Assembly: GCF_000153045.1 (NCBI RefSeq)
Contig: NZ_CH724159.1
Span: forward strand, 225,159-289,158
Source: Synechococcus sp. WH 5701
GTDB lineage: Bacteria > Cyanobacteriota > Cyanobacteriia > PCC-6307 > Cyanobiaceae
Reading direction: 5' to 3'
Length of the DNA: 64,000 nucleotides
The translations under genes and the position numbers were made by a program. A model generated the notes under the pieces. That model did not search any database and was not told where the DNA came from. It saw only the letters and a list, made by a program, of their open reading frames with translations. Below are positions 16,859 through 26,003 of this stretch, in pieces (the first letter of the stretch is position 1; the number at the start of each line of letters is the position of its first letter).

Positions 16859-17884
16859 TCAAGTGAGCACGGAGCCCTCCACGAAGGGATCTCCTGTCAC
16901 AAGAGCCCGTAGGTTTGCTCCTGTGGTGCGCGCAATGTCCATCAGGGCTTCATGGGTGAGAAAGGCCTGATGGGCCGTGATCAGCACATTTGGGAAAGTC
17001 AGCATTCGTGCCAGAAGATCGTCCTGTAGCACGGTTCCGGAAAGATCTTCGAAGAATACCCCTTCCTCCTCTTCATAGACGTCAAGTGCAACGCCACCGA
17101 GACGGCCGGACTTCAGGGCTTCGATCAGGGCTGCGGTATCGATGAGTGCCCCTCGACTCACATTCACCAGGATCACACCAGGTTTCATGCAGTCGATTGT
17201 TTCGCGGCGAATGATATGGTGCGTTTCCGGAGTCAGCGGAATGTGGAGGGAAATGACATCGCTGAGACTTGCCAGAGTGAACGGATCCACGTAGGTGATG
17301 CCTTCACGGGCTGCCCATGCTGCATCGGGGTAGGGGTCGTAGGCGACAACCACCATGCCGAAGCCGCGCAGGATGCGAGCAACGATGCGGCCGATCTTGC
17401 CGGTTCCTACAATTCCCGCAGTTTTGGCGTTCAGATCAAACCCAACCAGCCCCTGCAGAGAGAAATTCAGTTCTCTGACGCGATTGAAGGCGCGGTGGAC
17501 CCTGCGGTTGAGAGCAAGCAGCAAGGCCACGGCATGTTCCGCTACGGCGTAAGGCGAATAGATGGGAACCCGGGTGACAGTGATCCCAAGTTCACGGGCT
17601 GCGGCGAGATCGACATTGTTGAACCCGGTGCAGCGCAAGGCAAGCAGTTCCGTGCCCTGGGCGGAAAGCTGCTTCAGGCACTCCCTGTCAACGACGTCAT
17701 TGACGAACACGCAGACGGCGCGGTCACCACGGGCGGCGCCTGCGGTCTCGGCACTGAGACGAAAGGAGAGAAAACGCAGGTGAATGTCTGCGCCCGCTGC
17801 AGCAGGTAGGTGAATGCGGTCGTAAGGCTTGGTGTCAAAGATTGCTGCGGAACAGCCAGCGGGTCCCATGCTGCTCTCCTGCAC
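16859..17884 (-). CDS. ldhA: D-2-hydroxyacid dehydrogenase, probably D-lactate dehydrogenase
   Basis: The 341-residue protein has the NAD-binding Rossmann motif GIVGTGKIGRIVAR (157-170), the catalytic arginine in LVNVSRGALIDT (R244), acidic residues after LDVYEEEEGVFFED, and catalytic histidine H305 in LITAHQAFLTHEAL. The FNNVDLAAARELG and NFSLQGLVGFDL segments are typical of bacterial fermentative D-lactate dehydrogenases, which reduce pyruvate with NADH. Substrate is inferred from those motifs. The ATG at 17884 is used; M6 (17869) is equally possible, since homologues begin close to IFDTKPYD. It is the first gene of a probable ldhA-glgX unit. Confidence 0.85.
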   Translation of the reverse strand: MQESSMGPAGCSAAIFDTKPYDRIHLPAAAGADIHLRFLSFRLSAETAGAARGDRAVCVFVNDVVDRECLKQLSAQGTELLALRCTGFNNVDLAAARELGITVTRVPIYSPYAVAEHAVALLLALNRRVHRAFNRVRELNFSLQGLVGFDLNAKTAGIVGTGKIGRIVARILRGFGMVVVAYDPYPDAAWAAREGITYVDPFTLASLSDVISLHIPLTPETHHIIRRETIDCMKPGVILVNVSRGALIDTAALIEALKSGRLGGVALDVYEEEEGVFFEDLSGTVLQDDLLARMLTFPNVLITAHQAFLTHEALMDIARTTGANLRALVTGDPFVEGSVLT

Positions 17885-18123
17885 TGGCGTTCAAAGACTC
17901 TTGGTAATCTAGCCAGCTTCCCGCACAGGCCTGAACTCAGTCAAAGACAGCAGAGCATCTCACAGCGTGCAGGATCAATGGGGGTCTCCACGATTGACCA
18001 GTGCGAAGGTCGAATGCAGGGTTGTAGCGAACGCTGATGTTGCGAAAACATCCACGGTGACACAAGCCCCACCTTGATAACGGCGGCTGCGCGTGGCGTC
18101 GTCAGCCTGAACTGTTGCGAGGT

Positions 18124-19014
18124 TCATTCCCCAAACGTCACCTGGCAGGAGGCATTGAGCAACTGGGCTTCCTCGGGGGTTCCTGGCGGCTCCCCATCCA
18201 GCAGGCCCTGCTCGCAGTCCGCCGTGAGCTGATAAATCGTGCCCTCTCGCTCTGCCCAGAACTTGGTTGCTGAGGCCCCGACCGGCTCAACGCTCTCGTA
18301 GCGAAGGCCGATGTCCGTTTCGGGAACGATCACCGTTGGGTTCCCAGACTCAGTAGCCACGTCGACCAGGTTGTTGATCACCGACGTGGCCGCCAGAGCA
18401 CCGAGACCCCAGCCCACTGCCCTGGAATCCCACCATCCCCAGGCAGGTCTGCGCGAGCGTCCATACCAGCCCCAGCCCCAGGGACGGGCACGTCGCCAGC
18501 CCCGTCGCGCCCACCCGGGTGTGCGCCGATCAATCCGGTTGGGACGAACCGCCCGCCGCCAGAGATCGGACGAGCGTCCGCCGCGCCAGACAGTCCCGGG
18601 CCTGCCCCGGTTGATGTTGCGAATGGTCCGGTTCAGGTTGTTCCGTCGACCGGAGTTGATCCCTCTGACGCCCCGTGTGCTTCGGCTCCAGCCGCCGCTG
18701 GGCCTGAAGCTGCCACGATTCACTCCCTGCCTGCCGAAGCCCGTTCGCCCGCGGCCACCCGGAGACAACCTCATTCCGCCCCCGCGACGGCCACCTCCTC
18801 CTCCGCGACGGCCACCTCCACCTGCGCCTCCTCGTCTGGCGATGGTCTCGTTCAGGTCAGACGCCGGAAGGACGTCGACACCGACAGCAACGCTCTGGCT
18901 CCAGTGTTGCGACTGAGGATGGATCACCTCCGCACCGCAAGGTGTTCCAACCACCACACTCAGCAGCAGCGACGTGGCGGCCAGAGCAAGGCTGGAGGGA
19001 CGCTTGAGTGTCAT
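18124..19014 (-). CDS. Exported arginine/glycine-rich protein of unknown function
   Basis: The 296-residue protein has an N-terminal signal sequence (LALAATSLLLSVVV, cleavage likely near residue 28). A low-complexity basic region from about 60 to 190 is full of RGG/RRGG and later WGW-type aromatic runs. A hydrophobic stretch GLGALAATSVINNL lies near 205. The C-terminal ~75 residues are acidic and ordered-looking, with two cysteines that could pair (DCEQGL and ASCQVTF). The start overlaps the preceding gene by four bases, so the two are co-translated. No family is recognised. The basic half could bind polyanions such as polyphosphate, nucleic acid or envelope polymers; that is speculation. Confidence 0.7.
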   Translation of the reverse strand: MTLKRPSSLALAATSLLLSVVVGTPCGAEVIHPQSQHWSQSVAVGVDVLPASDLNETIARRGGAGGGGRRGGGGGRRGGGMRLSPGGRGRTGFGRQGVNRGSFRPSGGWSRSTRGVRGINSGRRNNLNRTIRNINRGRPGTVWRGGRSSDLWRRAVRPNRIDRRTPGWARRGWRRARPWGWGWYGRSRRPAWGWWDSRAVGWGLGALAATSVINNLVDVATESGNPTVIVPETDIGLRYESVEPVGASATKFWAEREGTIYQLTADCEQGLLDGEPPGTPEEAQLLNASCQVTFGE

Positions 19015-19526
19015 AGACCCGCTCCGATGGCCTGGCCGCAGCCGTCATCAAAACAGGAGGTTTTCACCCGGCCGTCGGCGTCGAACAGGACCTTGACCAG
19101 ATCACGCTCCCGGTATTCACCGGGGCGCTGCTCATAGAGGCTGCTCAGGAAATTGGGATTGACCACACAGAATTCACGTCCGTTGAAGCAGACCGTATTC
19201 GTCGAAAACTGCGCTGAGGCCGAGGCAACGGATTTCCACGTCTTCGTCTGTGGGTTGAAGCGCTCGATCCGGTTTTCGGGATCGTCGGAGATTCTGATCA
19301 GCTCAACCTGATTGCCGATGCGGTGGCGGTAGTAGGTGATGGTGCCCTGATCGTAGACATCGACCAGGCATTTCTGAATGGGACCCTGCTTGATGGAGCA
19401 ATCGGTCTCAAGTTCGTACAGGGGTTTCTGGTCTGGCGGGATGCTTTGGGCCGTGGCAGGAGAGGCCAGAAACGATGCCCCTGCAAGCAGCAGCGCGAAG
19501 AATCGCCTTGCGGGAAGTGGCATCAC
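19011..19526 (-). CDS. Exported protein of unknown function
   Basis: The 171-residue protein starts MMPLPARRFFALLLAGASFL and has a clear signal peptide with AxA cleavage (PATAQ near 26). The mature part is small and beta-looking, with cysteines at CSIKQGPIQKC, CFNGREFC and CFDDGC, an even number that suggests disulfides in the periplasm. I recognise no named domain; similar small exported proteins of this pattern are common in cyanobacteria. It is the first gene of a two-gene operon with the Arg/Gly-rich protein (ATGA overlap at 19011-19014). Confidence 0.75.
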   Translation of the reverse strand: MMPLPARRFFALLLAGASFLASPATAQSIPPDQKPLYELETDCSIKQGPIQKCLVDVYDQGTITYYRHRIGNQVELIRISDDPENRIERFNPQTKTWKSVASASAQFSTNTVCFNGREFCVVNPNFLSSLYEQRPGEYRERDLVKVLFDADGRVKTSCFDDGCGQAIGAGL

Positions 19527-19797
19527 TGGTGCTTACTTAATCTTTGTACTGCAGCCTCGCAGAGAGAGGCGCCTTTGTGGTGGATCCGAAGGCAATGAAG
19601 CATATCTTCACGGCCTGCCTCGGCGAAGTGTGAAGTGGAGTGAATTCCGGAGAAATCTGCCATTGGTTTGATTTGTCCAGGCAATACTTCCGGTTCTCTT
19701 CGTGCCGGGGATTCTCCTTGTCCTCAGGATCCTGATCGTGTGCCATGCAGCGGCTCCATTGACCAGAACAGCACTGGGGCCTTCTCAGTGCCTCGCC
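19527..19797. other. Intergenic stretch, no gene supported
   Basis: About 270 bases upstream of the exported-protein operon and downstream of the CDF-like gene. It is less GC-rich than its surroundings. Short frames occur on both strands but none has a plausible start and family pattern. Confidence 0.4.
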
Positions 19798-20709
19798 TCA
19801 AAGAGGATCTCGGCAGGTCAGCACAAGCTCTAGGGCAAGATTCTCAAATCGTTGACGGCACGTCCGCTCCAGCCGATCCCGCAACAGATCCACATCCAGG
19901 GCCGACAGGGCCGTTTGGGGATCGATGTACAGCACTCCCAGAACGGCACGACCTGAGCTGAACACGGCGTCGTCAACCAGCCGGATGTCCTGCGATTCCA
20001 GTTCCTGCCTGGCCATGGCGTGAACTGCCTGCCGGACCGTGGAACTGGCGGCAACGCCACCCAGCTCACGCAGCGCATGCCTGAGGCTCCGCAGCGGTCT
20101 CACCACCAACAACCCACACAACAGCAGAACGATCCAGGCATCACTCACCGGCACCATCCCCGCCAGTGGCGTTTCAAGCAGAAGGGGAGTGATGGCAAAG
20201 GCGATTCCCAGGCCGGCACTGAGGGCTGCACCCACCAGAGTGGCTCGCCGTTCCATGGCCAGCAGCTGGCTTTGCCTGCCGCCGCGCCGCCAGTGCTGGT
20301 GATGATTCCAGGCGATCAACAGACCGAGAGCCACCATCACAAGGGAGTACAGCACGATTCCTCCAATCCAGGGCGCGACGACTTTCGTGCCCTGGAGATG
20401 GCCCAGAATCCGGTCGATGGAGCTGATCGAGGCGAACAGTAGGATTCCCAGCAGCAGGAGTGATCGACTCCCGGTGTACAGGGTTTCCAGTGCCCAGTAG
20501 CCGAAGGGATACCGGCGGTTAGGCGGCCGCAGCAGCTGGCTGCTCAATCGTGCCGCCACGAGAATCATCAGCGCATTCAAGCCTGATACCAGGCCATCCA
20601 GGGCCAGTGCCTGTGCACTGCAGATCCAGGATGCGATCGCTCCTGTCAGGGCCATGATCAGGTTGATTCCGACCGCGAACTGCAGAGACCGCGATTCTTG
20701 ATTGACCAT
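19798..20709 (-). CDS. Cation diffusion facilitator-like membrane protein, metal site degenerate
   Basis: The 303-residue protein has about six membrane helices (first near 12-30, last near 190-205) and a cytoplasmic C-terminal domain. The LALDGLVSGLNALMIL helix and RYPFGYWALETLY loop follow the CDF pattern (S/A-L-x-x-D...S, then HPFGYxRxE). However the second acidic position of the usual DxxxD metal site is N, and the HPFG histidine is Y. Canonical CDF proteins export Zn, Fe, Co or Mn in exchange for H+; this one may have other specificity or none. Its 5' end faces a strong Shine-Dalgarno on the other strand 70 bases away. Confidence 0.7.
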   Translation of the reverse strand: MVNQESRSLQFAVGINLIMALTGAIASWICSAQALALDGLVSGLNALMILVAARLSSQLLRPPNRRYPFGYWALETLYTGSRSLLLLGILLFASISSIDRILGHLQGTKVVAPWIGGIVLYSLVMVALGLLIAWNHHQHWRRGGRQSQLLAMERRATLVGAALSAGLGIAFAITPLLLETPLAGMVPVSDAWIVLLLCGLLVVRPLRSLRHALRELGGVAASSTVRQAVHAMARQELESQDIRLVDDAVFSSGRAVLGVLYIDPQTALSALDVDLLRDRLERTCRQRFENLALELVLTCRDPL

Positions 20710-20764
20710 ACCGAGCCTGGAGTGCTCTGTTCATGAATGGAGAACAGTACTTCGGTTCTCAGCC

Positions 20765-20773
20765 AAAGGAGGA
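20765..20773 (+). promoter_or_regulatory. Strong Shine-Dalgarno before a TTG start
   Basis: AAAGGAGGA is six bases before TTG at 20780. It is the best ribosome-binding site in this region and argues that the short frame beyond it was, or is, a real gene. Confidence 0.5.
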
Positions 20774-20779
20774 TCTGAG

Positions 20780-21115
20780 TTGCCCATTTTCATGGACACC
20801 AATCAGATCTTCAAGGGAGTGAATACCGAGGCTGTGATGAACTGCTGCGGGGCATTGATCGAGCACCAGTTACCAATCGTGGATTCACGGCTCTTGCGTT
20901 TGACGTCACTGTCCCAGGGGATCGAGCGCCACCACCCGCGACGGCTGCGTGTCGTTCACCCAGCCGAATACGGCTGGACGATCGGCTGCTCCCCCTTCGT
21001 GCTGGTGGTGGAATCCCCGAACCGCCGTACCTCCCACGGCAGCCGCTCTGGCCTGGGATCGAGAGCGATCGCATCCTCAGCCCCGTGCGGGGTCTGCTGG
21101 AGTGATGGCTCCTGA
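20780..21115 (+). pseudogene. Short frame or broken gene beside the intact IS (DUF4242-like N-terminus?)
   Basis: From the TTG at 20780 a 111-residue frame begins MPIFMDTNQIFKGVNTEAV. That opening faintly resembles DUF4242 proteins, but after about residue 35 the sequence turns arginine-rich and unlike any family, suggesting a frameshift or fusion with unrelated debris. The far part overlaps, on the other strand, a glgX-like scrap (20917-20958). Treat as a probable remnant with an uncertain end. Confidence 0.3.
20917..20958 (-). pseudogene. Possible glgX N-terminal scrap
   Basis: On the minus strand, 14 residues VNDTQPSRVVALDP match VNETHPSRVVTLDP in the intact GlgX (residues 41-54) at 11 positions, and the DNA is similar over about 45 bases. 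A TGA follows soon after. The match is short, so chance or convergent codon use is not excluded. Confidence 0.35.
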
Positions 21116-21222
21116 GGGGTCGTCGACCCAAAGCACTTAACGGATTCTTGACGCCGGCGACTTAGGGAACCCCTGAAAAACCCGCTAAAATCAGTCCAGA
21201 TCCAAGACTGAGACTGGAACGG

Positions 21223-22206
21223 ATGGCCGACCCTCTCCAGCTGGGCTTCACGGACTACGAGCAGATCTACGCCAAAAAGAGGACGCGCCGCCAGCGCTTC
21301 TTGGATGAGATGGAGGCCACGGTTCCCTGGGAAGCGTTTCTGGCCTTGATTGAGCCCGTGTATCACAAGCCCTCCAGCAAAGGAGGTCGTCCGCCGATTC
21401 CTTTGGAGGTGATGCTGCGGATCCATCTGCTGCAGCAGTGGTTCACGCTTTCAGATCCATTGATGGAGGAGATGCTGATCGATACGCCCTGCTTCCGCCG
21501 CTTCGCAGGGATCGAGACGATGGATGGCCGGATCCCTGATGAGACGACGATTCTCAACTTTCGCCATCTGCTGGAAGAGCACCGGATCGCGGAGCAGATT
21601 CTTGAGGGTGTGAACCAGATGCTTAGCGAGAGAGGAGTGATGCTGAGGGAAGGAACGATCCTTGATGCCACGATAATCAATGCCCCCAGCTCCACCAAGA
21701 ACAAGGCCAAGGAGAGGGATCCTGACATGCACTCAGTGGCCAAGGGCAAGCAGTGGTTCTTTGGAATGCGCTGCCACATCGGAGTTGATGCCGCATCTGG
21801 CCTGGTCCACTCTGTTGAGAGCACCGCCGCCAATGTTCATGAGCTGAACACAGCAGCTGAACGGCTCCATGGGGATGAACGCCTCATCTACGGCGATGCC
21901 GGCCACATCGGCATCGAGAAACGAAACGACTTCCAGGACTGCGAGGCTGAGTTCAGGATTGCGATGAAGCCCGGCCAGCGCAGAGTGCTTCCAGAGACAC
22001 CTGAGGGCAGGCTTCTTGATCTGATTGAGACGGCGAAAGCCCACTTCCGCGCCAAAGTGGAACATCCCTTTCGAATCATCAAATGTCAGTTCGGCTTCCG
22101 GAAGGTCTTCTACAGAGGTATCCGCAAGAACGACCTCAAGCTGAAGTTGCTCTTTGCCCTGGCAAACCTCTGGATGGTACGGGAACGGATACCTGATTCA
22201 GCGTAA
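21223..22206 (+). CDS. IS5-family DDE transposase
   Basis: The 327-residue transposase is uninterrupted. The DDE triad is D148 in GTILDATIINAPSSTKNK, D225 in IYGDAGHIG, and E280 in KVEHPFRIIKCQFGF. The N-terminal RRPPIPLE-like block (KGGRPPIPLEVMLRIHLLQQW, about 53-73) and FRHLLEEH also match IS5 itself. It should cut and join its own ends. Compared with copy 1 it has the 60-base segment and none of the four small insertions, so it represents the ancestral form. The nearby perfect target duplication suggests a recent insertion. Confidence 0.95.
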   Translation: MADPLQLGFTDYEQIYAKKRTRRQRFLDEMEATVPWEAFLALIEPVYHKPSSKGGRPPIPLEVMLRIHLLQQWFTLSDPLMEEMLIDTPCFRRFAGIETMDGRIPDETTILNFRHLLEEHRIAEQILEGVNQMLSERGVMLREGTILDATIINAPSSTKNKAKERDPDMHSVAKGKQWFFGMRCHIGVDAASGLVHSVESTAANVHELNTAAERLHGDERLIYGDAGHIGIEKRNDFQDCEAEFRIAMKPGQRRVLPETPEGRLLDLIETAKAHFRAKVEHPFRIIKCQFGFRKVFYRGIRKNDLKLKLLFALANLWMVRERIPDSA

Positions 22207-22394
22207 AGCAAGGGTATAGTGTGTCTAAAGACCGATAATCATCCAGAAATCAAGCCAAAACGAATGGTGGGAACTGCCTGAAGTCTTTTCAAGGGCTTCT
22301 CTGAGCGAAAAGTGGGCTAAATCTGCTCAGTATCGTCTCATTGATGAGAATGAGACTAGATTATTCGGATTAAGGCGTCTTGATCAGAGGTTCC
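22207..22394 (+). other. Conserved non-coding tail of the IS
   Basis: The 188 bases between the transposase stop and the right end are shared with copy 1 at most positions, although neither contains a supported gene. The length is unusual for a single-gene IS5 element. The phosphoketolase start lies 36 bases beyond it, so any promoter in the tail would read into that gene. Confidence 0.5.
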
Positions 22395-22430
22395 TTAGGT
22401 TCTGACCAACAACCAGTGGAGAGTGAAGGC

Positions 22431-24854
22431 ATGGTGTCCACCACCCAGTCCTCAGATCCGGCGGCCACCCCCGCCGATTCCGATCAGGAGCTCACTCTCC
22501 TCGACGCCTGGTGGCGCGCCGCCAACTATCTGGCGGTGGGGATGATCTACCTGCGCGCCAACCCCCTCCTGGCCGAACCCCTGCGCCATGAGCACATCAA
22601 GGCGAGGCTGCTGGGGCACTGGGGGTCATCGCCGGGCCAGGCCTTCCTGTGGGCCCATGCCAACCGGGTGATCCGTCGCCACGACCTCGACATGATCTAC
22701 CTGTCGGGTCCGGGCCACGGCGCGCCCGGCGTACTGGGTCCGACGTACCTCGACGGCAGCTACAGCGAGGTGTATCCCGACAAGAGTCGGGACACCGAAG
22801 GGATGCAGCGCTTCTTCAAGCAGTTCTCCTTCCCTGGCCACATCGGCAGCCACTGCACCCCGGAAACCCCCGGTTCGATCCACGAGGGCGGCGAACTCGG
22901 CTACGTGCTCTCCCATGCCTGCGGGGCGGTGTTCGACAACCCCGACCTGATCGCCCTGGCCTGCGTGGGCGACGGCGAGGCCGAGACCGGCCCCTTGGCC
23001 ACCTCCTGGCACATCAACAAGTTCCTCAACCCGATCGGCGACGGGGCGGTGCTGCCGGTGCTGCACCTCAACGGCTACAAGATCGCCAACCCCACCCTGC
23101 TGGCACGGATTCCGCGGGAGGAACTGGCCAGCCTGATGCGGGGCTACGGCTGGGAGCCGCTGTTCGTGGAGGGCCATGAGCCCATGGCCATGCACCGGGC
23201 CATGGCGTCGGCCATGGACGAGGCGGTGGCCCGCATCCTGCAGATCCGGGCCGAGGCCCGCCGCAGCGGCGAGGCGGTGCGTCCCGCCTGGCCGATGATC
23301 GTGCTGCGCTCCCCCAAGGGCTGGACCGGTCCTGCGGAACTCCACGGCAAGAAGCTGGAGGGGTTCTGGCGGTCCCACCAGGTGCCGCTGCCGGCCCCGA
23401 ACAAGGACCCCGAGCAATTGGCGATGCTTGAGGCCTGGCTGCGCAGCTATCGCCCCGAAGAGCTGTTTGACGCCGACGGAACCCTCCGCTCCGAGCTCCA
23501 GGCTCTCTCGCCCCAGGGACCGCGGCGGATGGGCTCCAGCCCCCACGCCAACGGCGGCCTGCTGCGCCGCAAGCTGCGGCTGCCGCCGATCGAGAGCTAC
23601 GCCGTGCCGGTGGAGCGTCCAGGGCAATCGGAGCACGAGAACACCGCCCCCCTTGGGGCCCTGCTGCGCGACATCATCGGCACGAACCCCGATTCGATGC
23701 GGGTGTTCGGCCCCGATGAGACCGCTTCCAACCGCCTGCAGGCCATCTACGAGGTGAGCAAGAAGGTCTGGATGGAGGAGCTGCTGCCGGAGGACGCGGG
23801 GGGCAGCGAGCTGGCCCGCAGCGGCCGGGTGGTGGAGATGCTCAGCGAGCACACCCTGGTGGGAATGATGGAGGGCTACCTGCTCACCGGCCGCTACGGC
23901 TTCTTCCACACCTACGAGGCCTTCGCCCATGTGATCGCCTCGATGTTCAATCAGCACGCCAAGTGGCTGGAATCCTGCATCCACCACGCACCGTGGCGGG
24001 CACCCATCGGCCCCTGGAACTGTCTGATCTCCTCCACCGTCTGGCGCCAGGACCACAACGGCTTCACCCACCAGGATCCCGGCTTCATCGATCTGGCCGG
24101 CAACAAGAGCGGCGAGGTGGTGCGCGTCTATCTGCCGCCGGATGCCAACTGCCTGCTGGCGGTGGCCGAGGAGGCGCTGATGGAGACCAACGTCTGCAAC
24201 ATCATCGTCTCCGACAAGCAGAAGCATCTGCAGTACATGACCCTCGAGCAGGCCCGCGCCCATGTGAGCAAGGGCATCGGCATCGTGTCCTGGGCCAGCA
24301 ACGACGACTGCGGCACCGACCCCGATGAACCAGATGTGGTGATGGCCTGCGCCGGCGACATCCCCTCCAAGGAGACCCTGGCGGCGGTGGAGATCCTGCG
24401 GAGGGAGATTCCCCAGCTCAAGATCCGTGTGCTCAATGTGGTGAAGCTGTTTGCCCTGACCCAGCCGAGCGAGCATCCCCACGGCCTCTCCGACCGTGAT
24501 TTCGACACCCTGTTCACCACCGACAAACCGGTGATCTTCAATTTCCACGGCTATCCCTGGCTGATCCACCGGCTCACCTACCGACGCACCAACCATGCGA
24601 ACCTGCACGTGCGGGGCTACAAGGAAAAGGGCAACATCAACACGCCGCTGGAGCTGGCGATGAACAACCAGATCGACCGCTTCAATCTGGTGATGGATGT
24701 GATCGATCGTGTGCCCGCGCTCGGCTACAGGGTCGCCCACGTGAAGGAACGGATGAAGGATGCCATCCATCGCCACCGTGAGTACGCCCACACCCACGGC
24801 CAGGACTCGCCGGAGGTGACCGACTGGCGCTGGACTCTTCCGCTCGAGAGCTAG
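22431..24854 (+). CDS. xfp: Phosphoketolase (xylulose-5-phosphate/fructose-6-phosphate)
   Basis: The 807-residue thiamine-diphosphate enzyme carries the family signatures [20 protein letters not shown] (about 165), the diphosphate-binding [20 protein letters not shown] (about 190) and [19 protein letters not shown] (about 500). It splits xylulose-5-P or fructose-6-P with phosphate to give acetyl-phosphate. The ATG at 22431 has GGAGAG seven bases upstream; an earlier in-frame TTG lies inside the IS and is not supported. It is followed by ackA after two bases, so acetyl-phosphate should go straight to acetate and ATP. The native promoter may have been displaced by the IS. Confidence 0.96.
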   Translation: MVSTTQSSDPAATPADSDQELTLLDAWWRAANYLAVGMIYLRANPLLAEPLRHEHIKARLLGHWGSSPGQAFLWAHANRVIRRHDLDMIYLSGPGHGAPGVLGPTYLDGSYSEVYPDKSRDTEGMQRFFKQFSFPGHIGSHCTPETPGSIHEGGELGYVLSHACGAVFDNPDLIALACVGDGEAETGPLATSWHINKFLNPIGDGAVLPVLHLNGYKIANPTLLARIPREELASLMRGYGWEPLFVEGHEPMAMHRAMASAMDEAVARILQIRAEARRSGEAVRPAWPMIVLRSPKGWTGPAELHGKKLEGFWRSHQVPLPAPNKDPEQLAMLEAWLRSYRPEELFDADGTLRSELQALSPQGPRRMGSSPHANGGLLRRKLRLPPIESYAVPVERPGQSEHENTAPLGALLRDIIGTNPDSMRVFGPDETASNRLQAIYEVSKKVWMEELLPEDAGGSELARSGRVVEMLSEHTLVGMMEGYLLTGRYGFFHTYEAFAHVIASMFNQHAKWLESCIHHAPWRAPIGPWNCLISSTVWRQDHNGFTHQDPGFIDLAGNKSGEVVRVYLPPDANCLLAVAEEALMETNVCNIIVSDKQKHLQYMTLEQARAHVSKGIGIVSWASNDDCGTDPDEPDVVMACAGDIPSKETLAAVEILRREIPQLKIRVLNVVKLFALTQPSEHPHGLSDRDFDTLFTTDKPVIFNFHGYPWLIHRLTYRRTNHANLHVRGYKEKGNINTPLELAMNNQIDRFNLVMDVIDRVPALGYRVAHVKERMKDAIHRHREYAHTHGQDSPEVTDWRWTLPLES

Positions 24855-24856
24855 GA

Positions 24857-25975
24857 GTGGGCCACCCGGTGCCAGCCGCTCGCGGGCAGGCGGCCGTTCT
24901 GGTCCTGAACGCGGGCAGCTCCAGCCTCAAGGCGGCGCTGTTCAGCCGGGACGGAGACTGCCTCTGGCGCGAGCAACGCTCCTGGTGCCCCGACCCCCAC
25001 TCCGGCGACGGCCAGGGCAGCGGGTCCATGGAACAGGTGCTGGATCACTGGCTGCCCCCAGCTCTGGCGGGTCAGGACAGTGACCTGCTCCTGGCGGCCC
25101 ATCGGGTCGTTCATGGCGGTGAGCGTTTCACCGCCCCCACCCGGCTCGATCCAGACGTGCTCGGTGTGCTGGAGGAGCTGGTGAGCCTGGCACCGCTGCA
25201 CAACGGTCCGGCCCTGAGGTTGATGCGCTGGTTGATCCGCTGGCGTCCCCACCTGCCCCAGTGGGCCTGCTTCGATACGGCCTTCCACAGCACCCTGCCA
25301 CCGGAAGCCAGCACCTATGCCCTGCCGCAGGCCTGGAGGGAGCAGGGTCTGCGCCGGTTCGGCTTCCACGGTCTGAGCCATCAGCATGTCAGTGAAACGG
25401 TCAGCCACCGCTGCACAGGCCGTGAGCCGGCAGCCGCTGGGCCTCTTCGTCTGATCAGCTGCCATCTGGGAGCCGGCTGCTCGCTCTGTGCCATTAGAGC
25501 TGGCCGAAGCCTGGCCACCACCATGGGGTTCACGCCCCTGGAAGGGCTGGTGATGGCCACCCGCAGCGGCTCGGTGGATCCGGGTCTGTTGCTGCATCTG
25601 CTGCGGCAAGGTCTTTCACCCGCCCGGCTGGAGCAGTCCCTCCAGAGCGAGAGCGGGCTGCTCGGGCTCTCCGGCCTGAGTGGCGACATGCGTGAGCTGA
25701 GGCGGGCCGCGGAGGCTGGCCATGACGGCGCCACCCTGGCCCTGGCCGTGTTCCGTCAGAGTCTGCTCTGCGGCATCGGGGCGATGGCCGCATGCCTGGG
25801 GGGAGTGGATGTGATCGCCCTGACCGGCGGCATCGGCGAACACGACGACGCCCTGCTGGCGGACCTGGAGGACGCCCTGGCCTGGCTGAGGCCTTTCGAG
25901 CTGCTGCGCATCCCGGCCGATGAGGAGGGGGTGATCGCCCGCAGTTGCCTGGCCCGGATGCAGGCGGCCCCGTGA
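24857..25975 (+). CDS. ackA: Acetate kinase
   Basis: The 372-residue ASKHA-fold kinase has the N-terminal phosphate-binding VLNAGSSSLKAAL, the substrate arginine region AHRVVHGGERF, FDTAFHSTLP, GFHGLSHQHVSE with the catalytic-region histidine, HLGAGCSLCAI, and ALTGGIGEHDDALL near the C-terminus. It turns acetyl-phosphate plus ADP into acetate plus ATP. It is a little short against the usual ~400 residues, with losses between motifs. The start is either GTG 24857, with GAGAG upstream, or GTG 24869, with GGAG upstream; both have the same frame and only four residues separate them. It forms one operon with xfp. Confidence 0.93.
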   Translation: MGHPVPAARGQAAVLVLNAGSSSLKAALFSRDGDCLWREQRSWCPDPHSGDGQGSGSMEQVLDHWLPPALAGQDSDLLLAAHRVVHGGERFTAPTRLDPDVLGVLEELVSLAPLHNGPALRLMRWLIRWRPHLPQWACFDTAFHSTLPPEASTYALPQAWREQGLRRFGFHGLSHQHVSETVSHRCTGREPAAAGPLRLISCHLGAGCSLCAIRAGRSLATTMGFTPLEGLVMATRSGSVDPGLLLHLLRQGLSPARLEQSLQSESGLLGLSGLSGDMRELRRAAEAGHDGATLALAVFRQSLLCGIGAMAACLGGVDVIALTGGIGEHDDALLADLEDALAWLRPFELLRIPADEEGVIARSCLARMQAAP

Positions 25976-26003
25976 TCCGGCCATGGGGCCAGCGCAGCCG
26001 CGG

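Larger units (their letters stand above)
21166..22394 (+). mobile_element. Intact IS5-group insertion sequence (copy 2)
   Basis: The 1229-base element is bounded by imperfect inverted ends GGAACCCCTGA (left) and GGAACCTCTGA (right end, complement). A direct TTAG flanks both sides (21162-21165 and 22395-22398), matching the four-base YTAR duplications of IS5-group elements. It has one transposase gene and a non-coding tail of 188 bases after it. It is in the same orientation as the dead copy at 2087-3363. Confidence 0.93.

Noticed and set aside
2087..22394. Active composite transposon carrying the V-ATPase block
   Set aside because: One IS copy is dead and differs from the other by many substitutions; the second has its own perfect TTAG duplication, so the copies inserted separately.
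22380..22430. Phosphoketolase starting inside the IS (TTG 22380)
   Set aside because: The 17 extra residues are IS-derived and unconserved; ATG 22431 has a proper ribosome site.
22626..24797. 723-codon open frame on the minus strand opposite phosphoketolase
   Set aside because: It is the mirror of a strongly conserved gene; rich in His/Gly/Gln as expected for antisense of GC-rich codons, with no family pattern.
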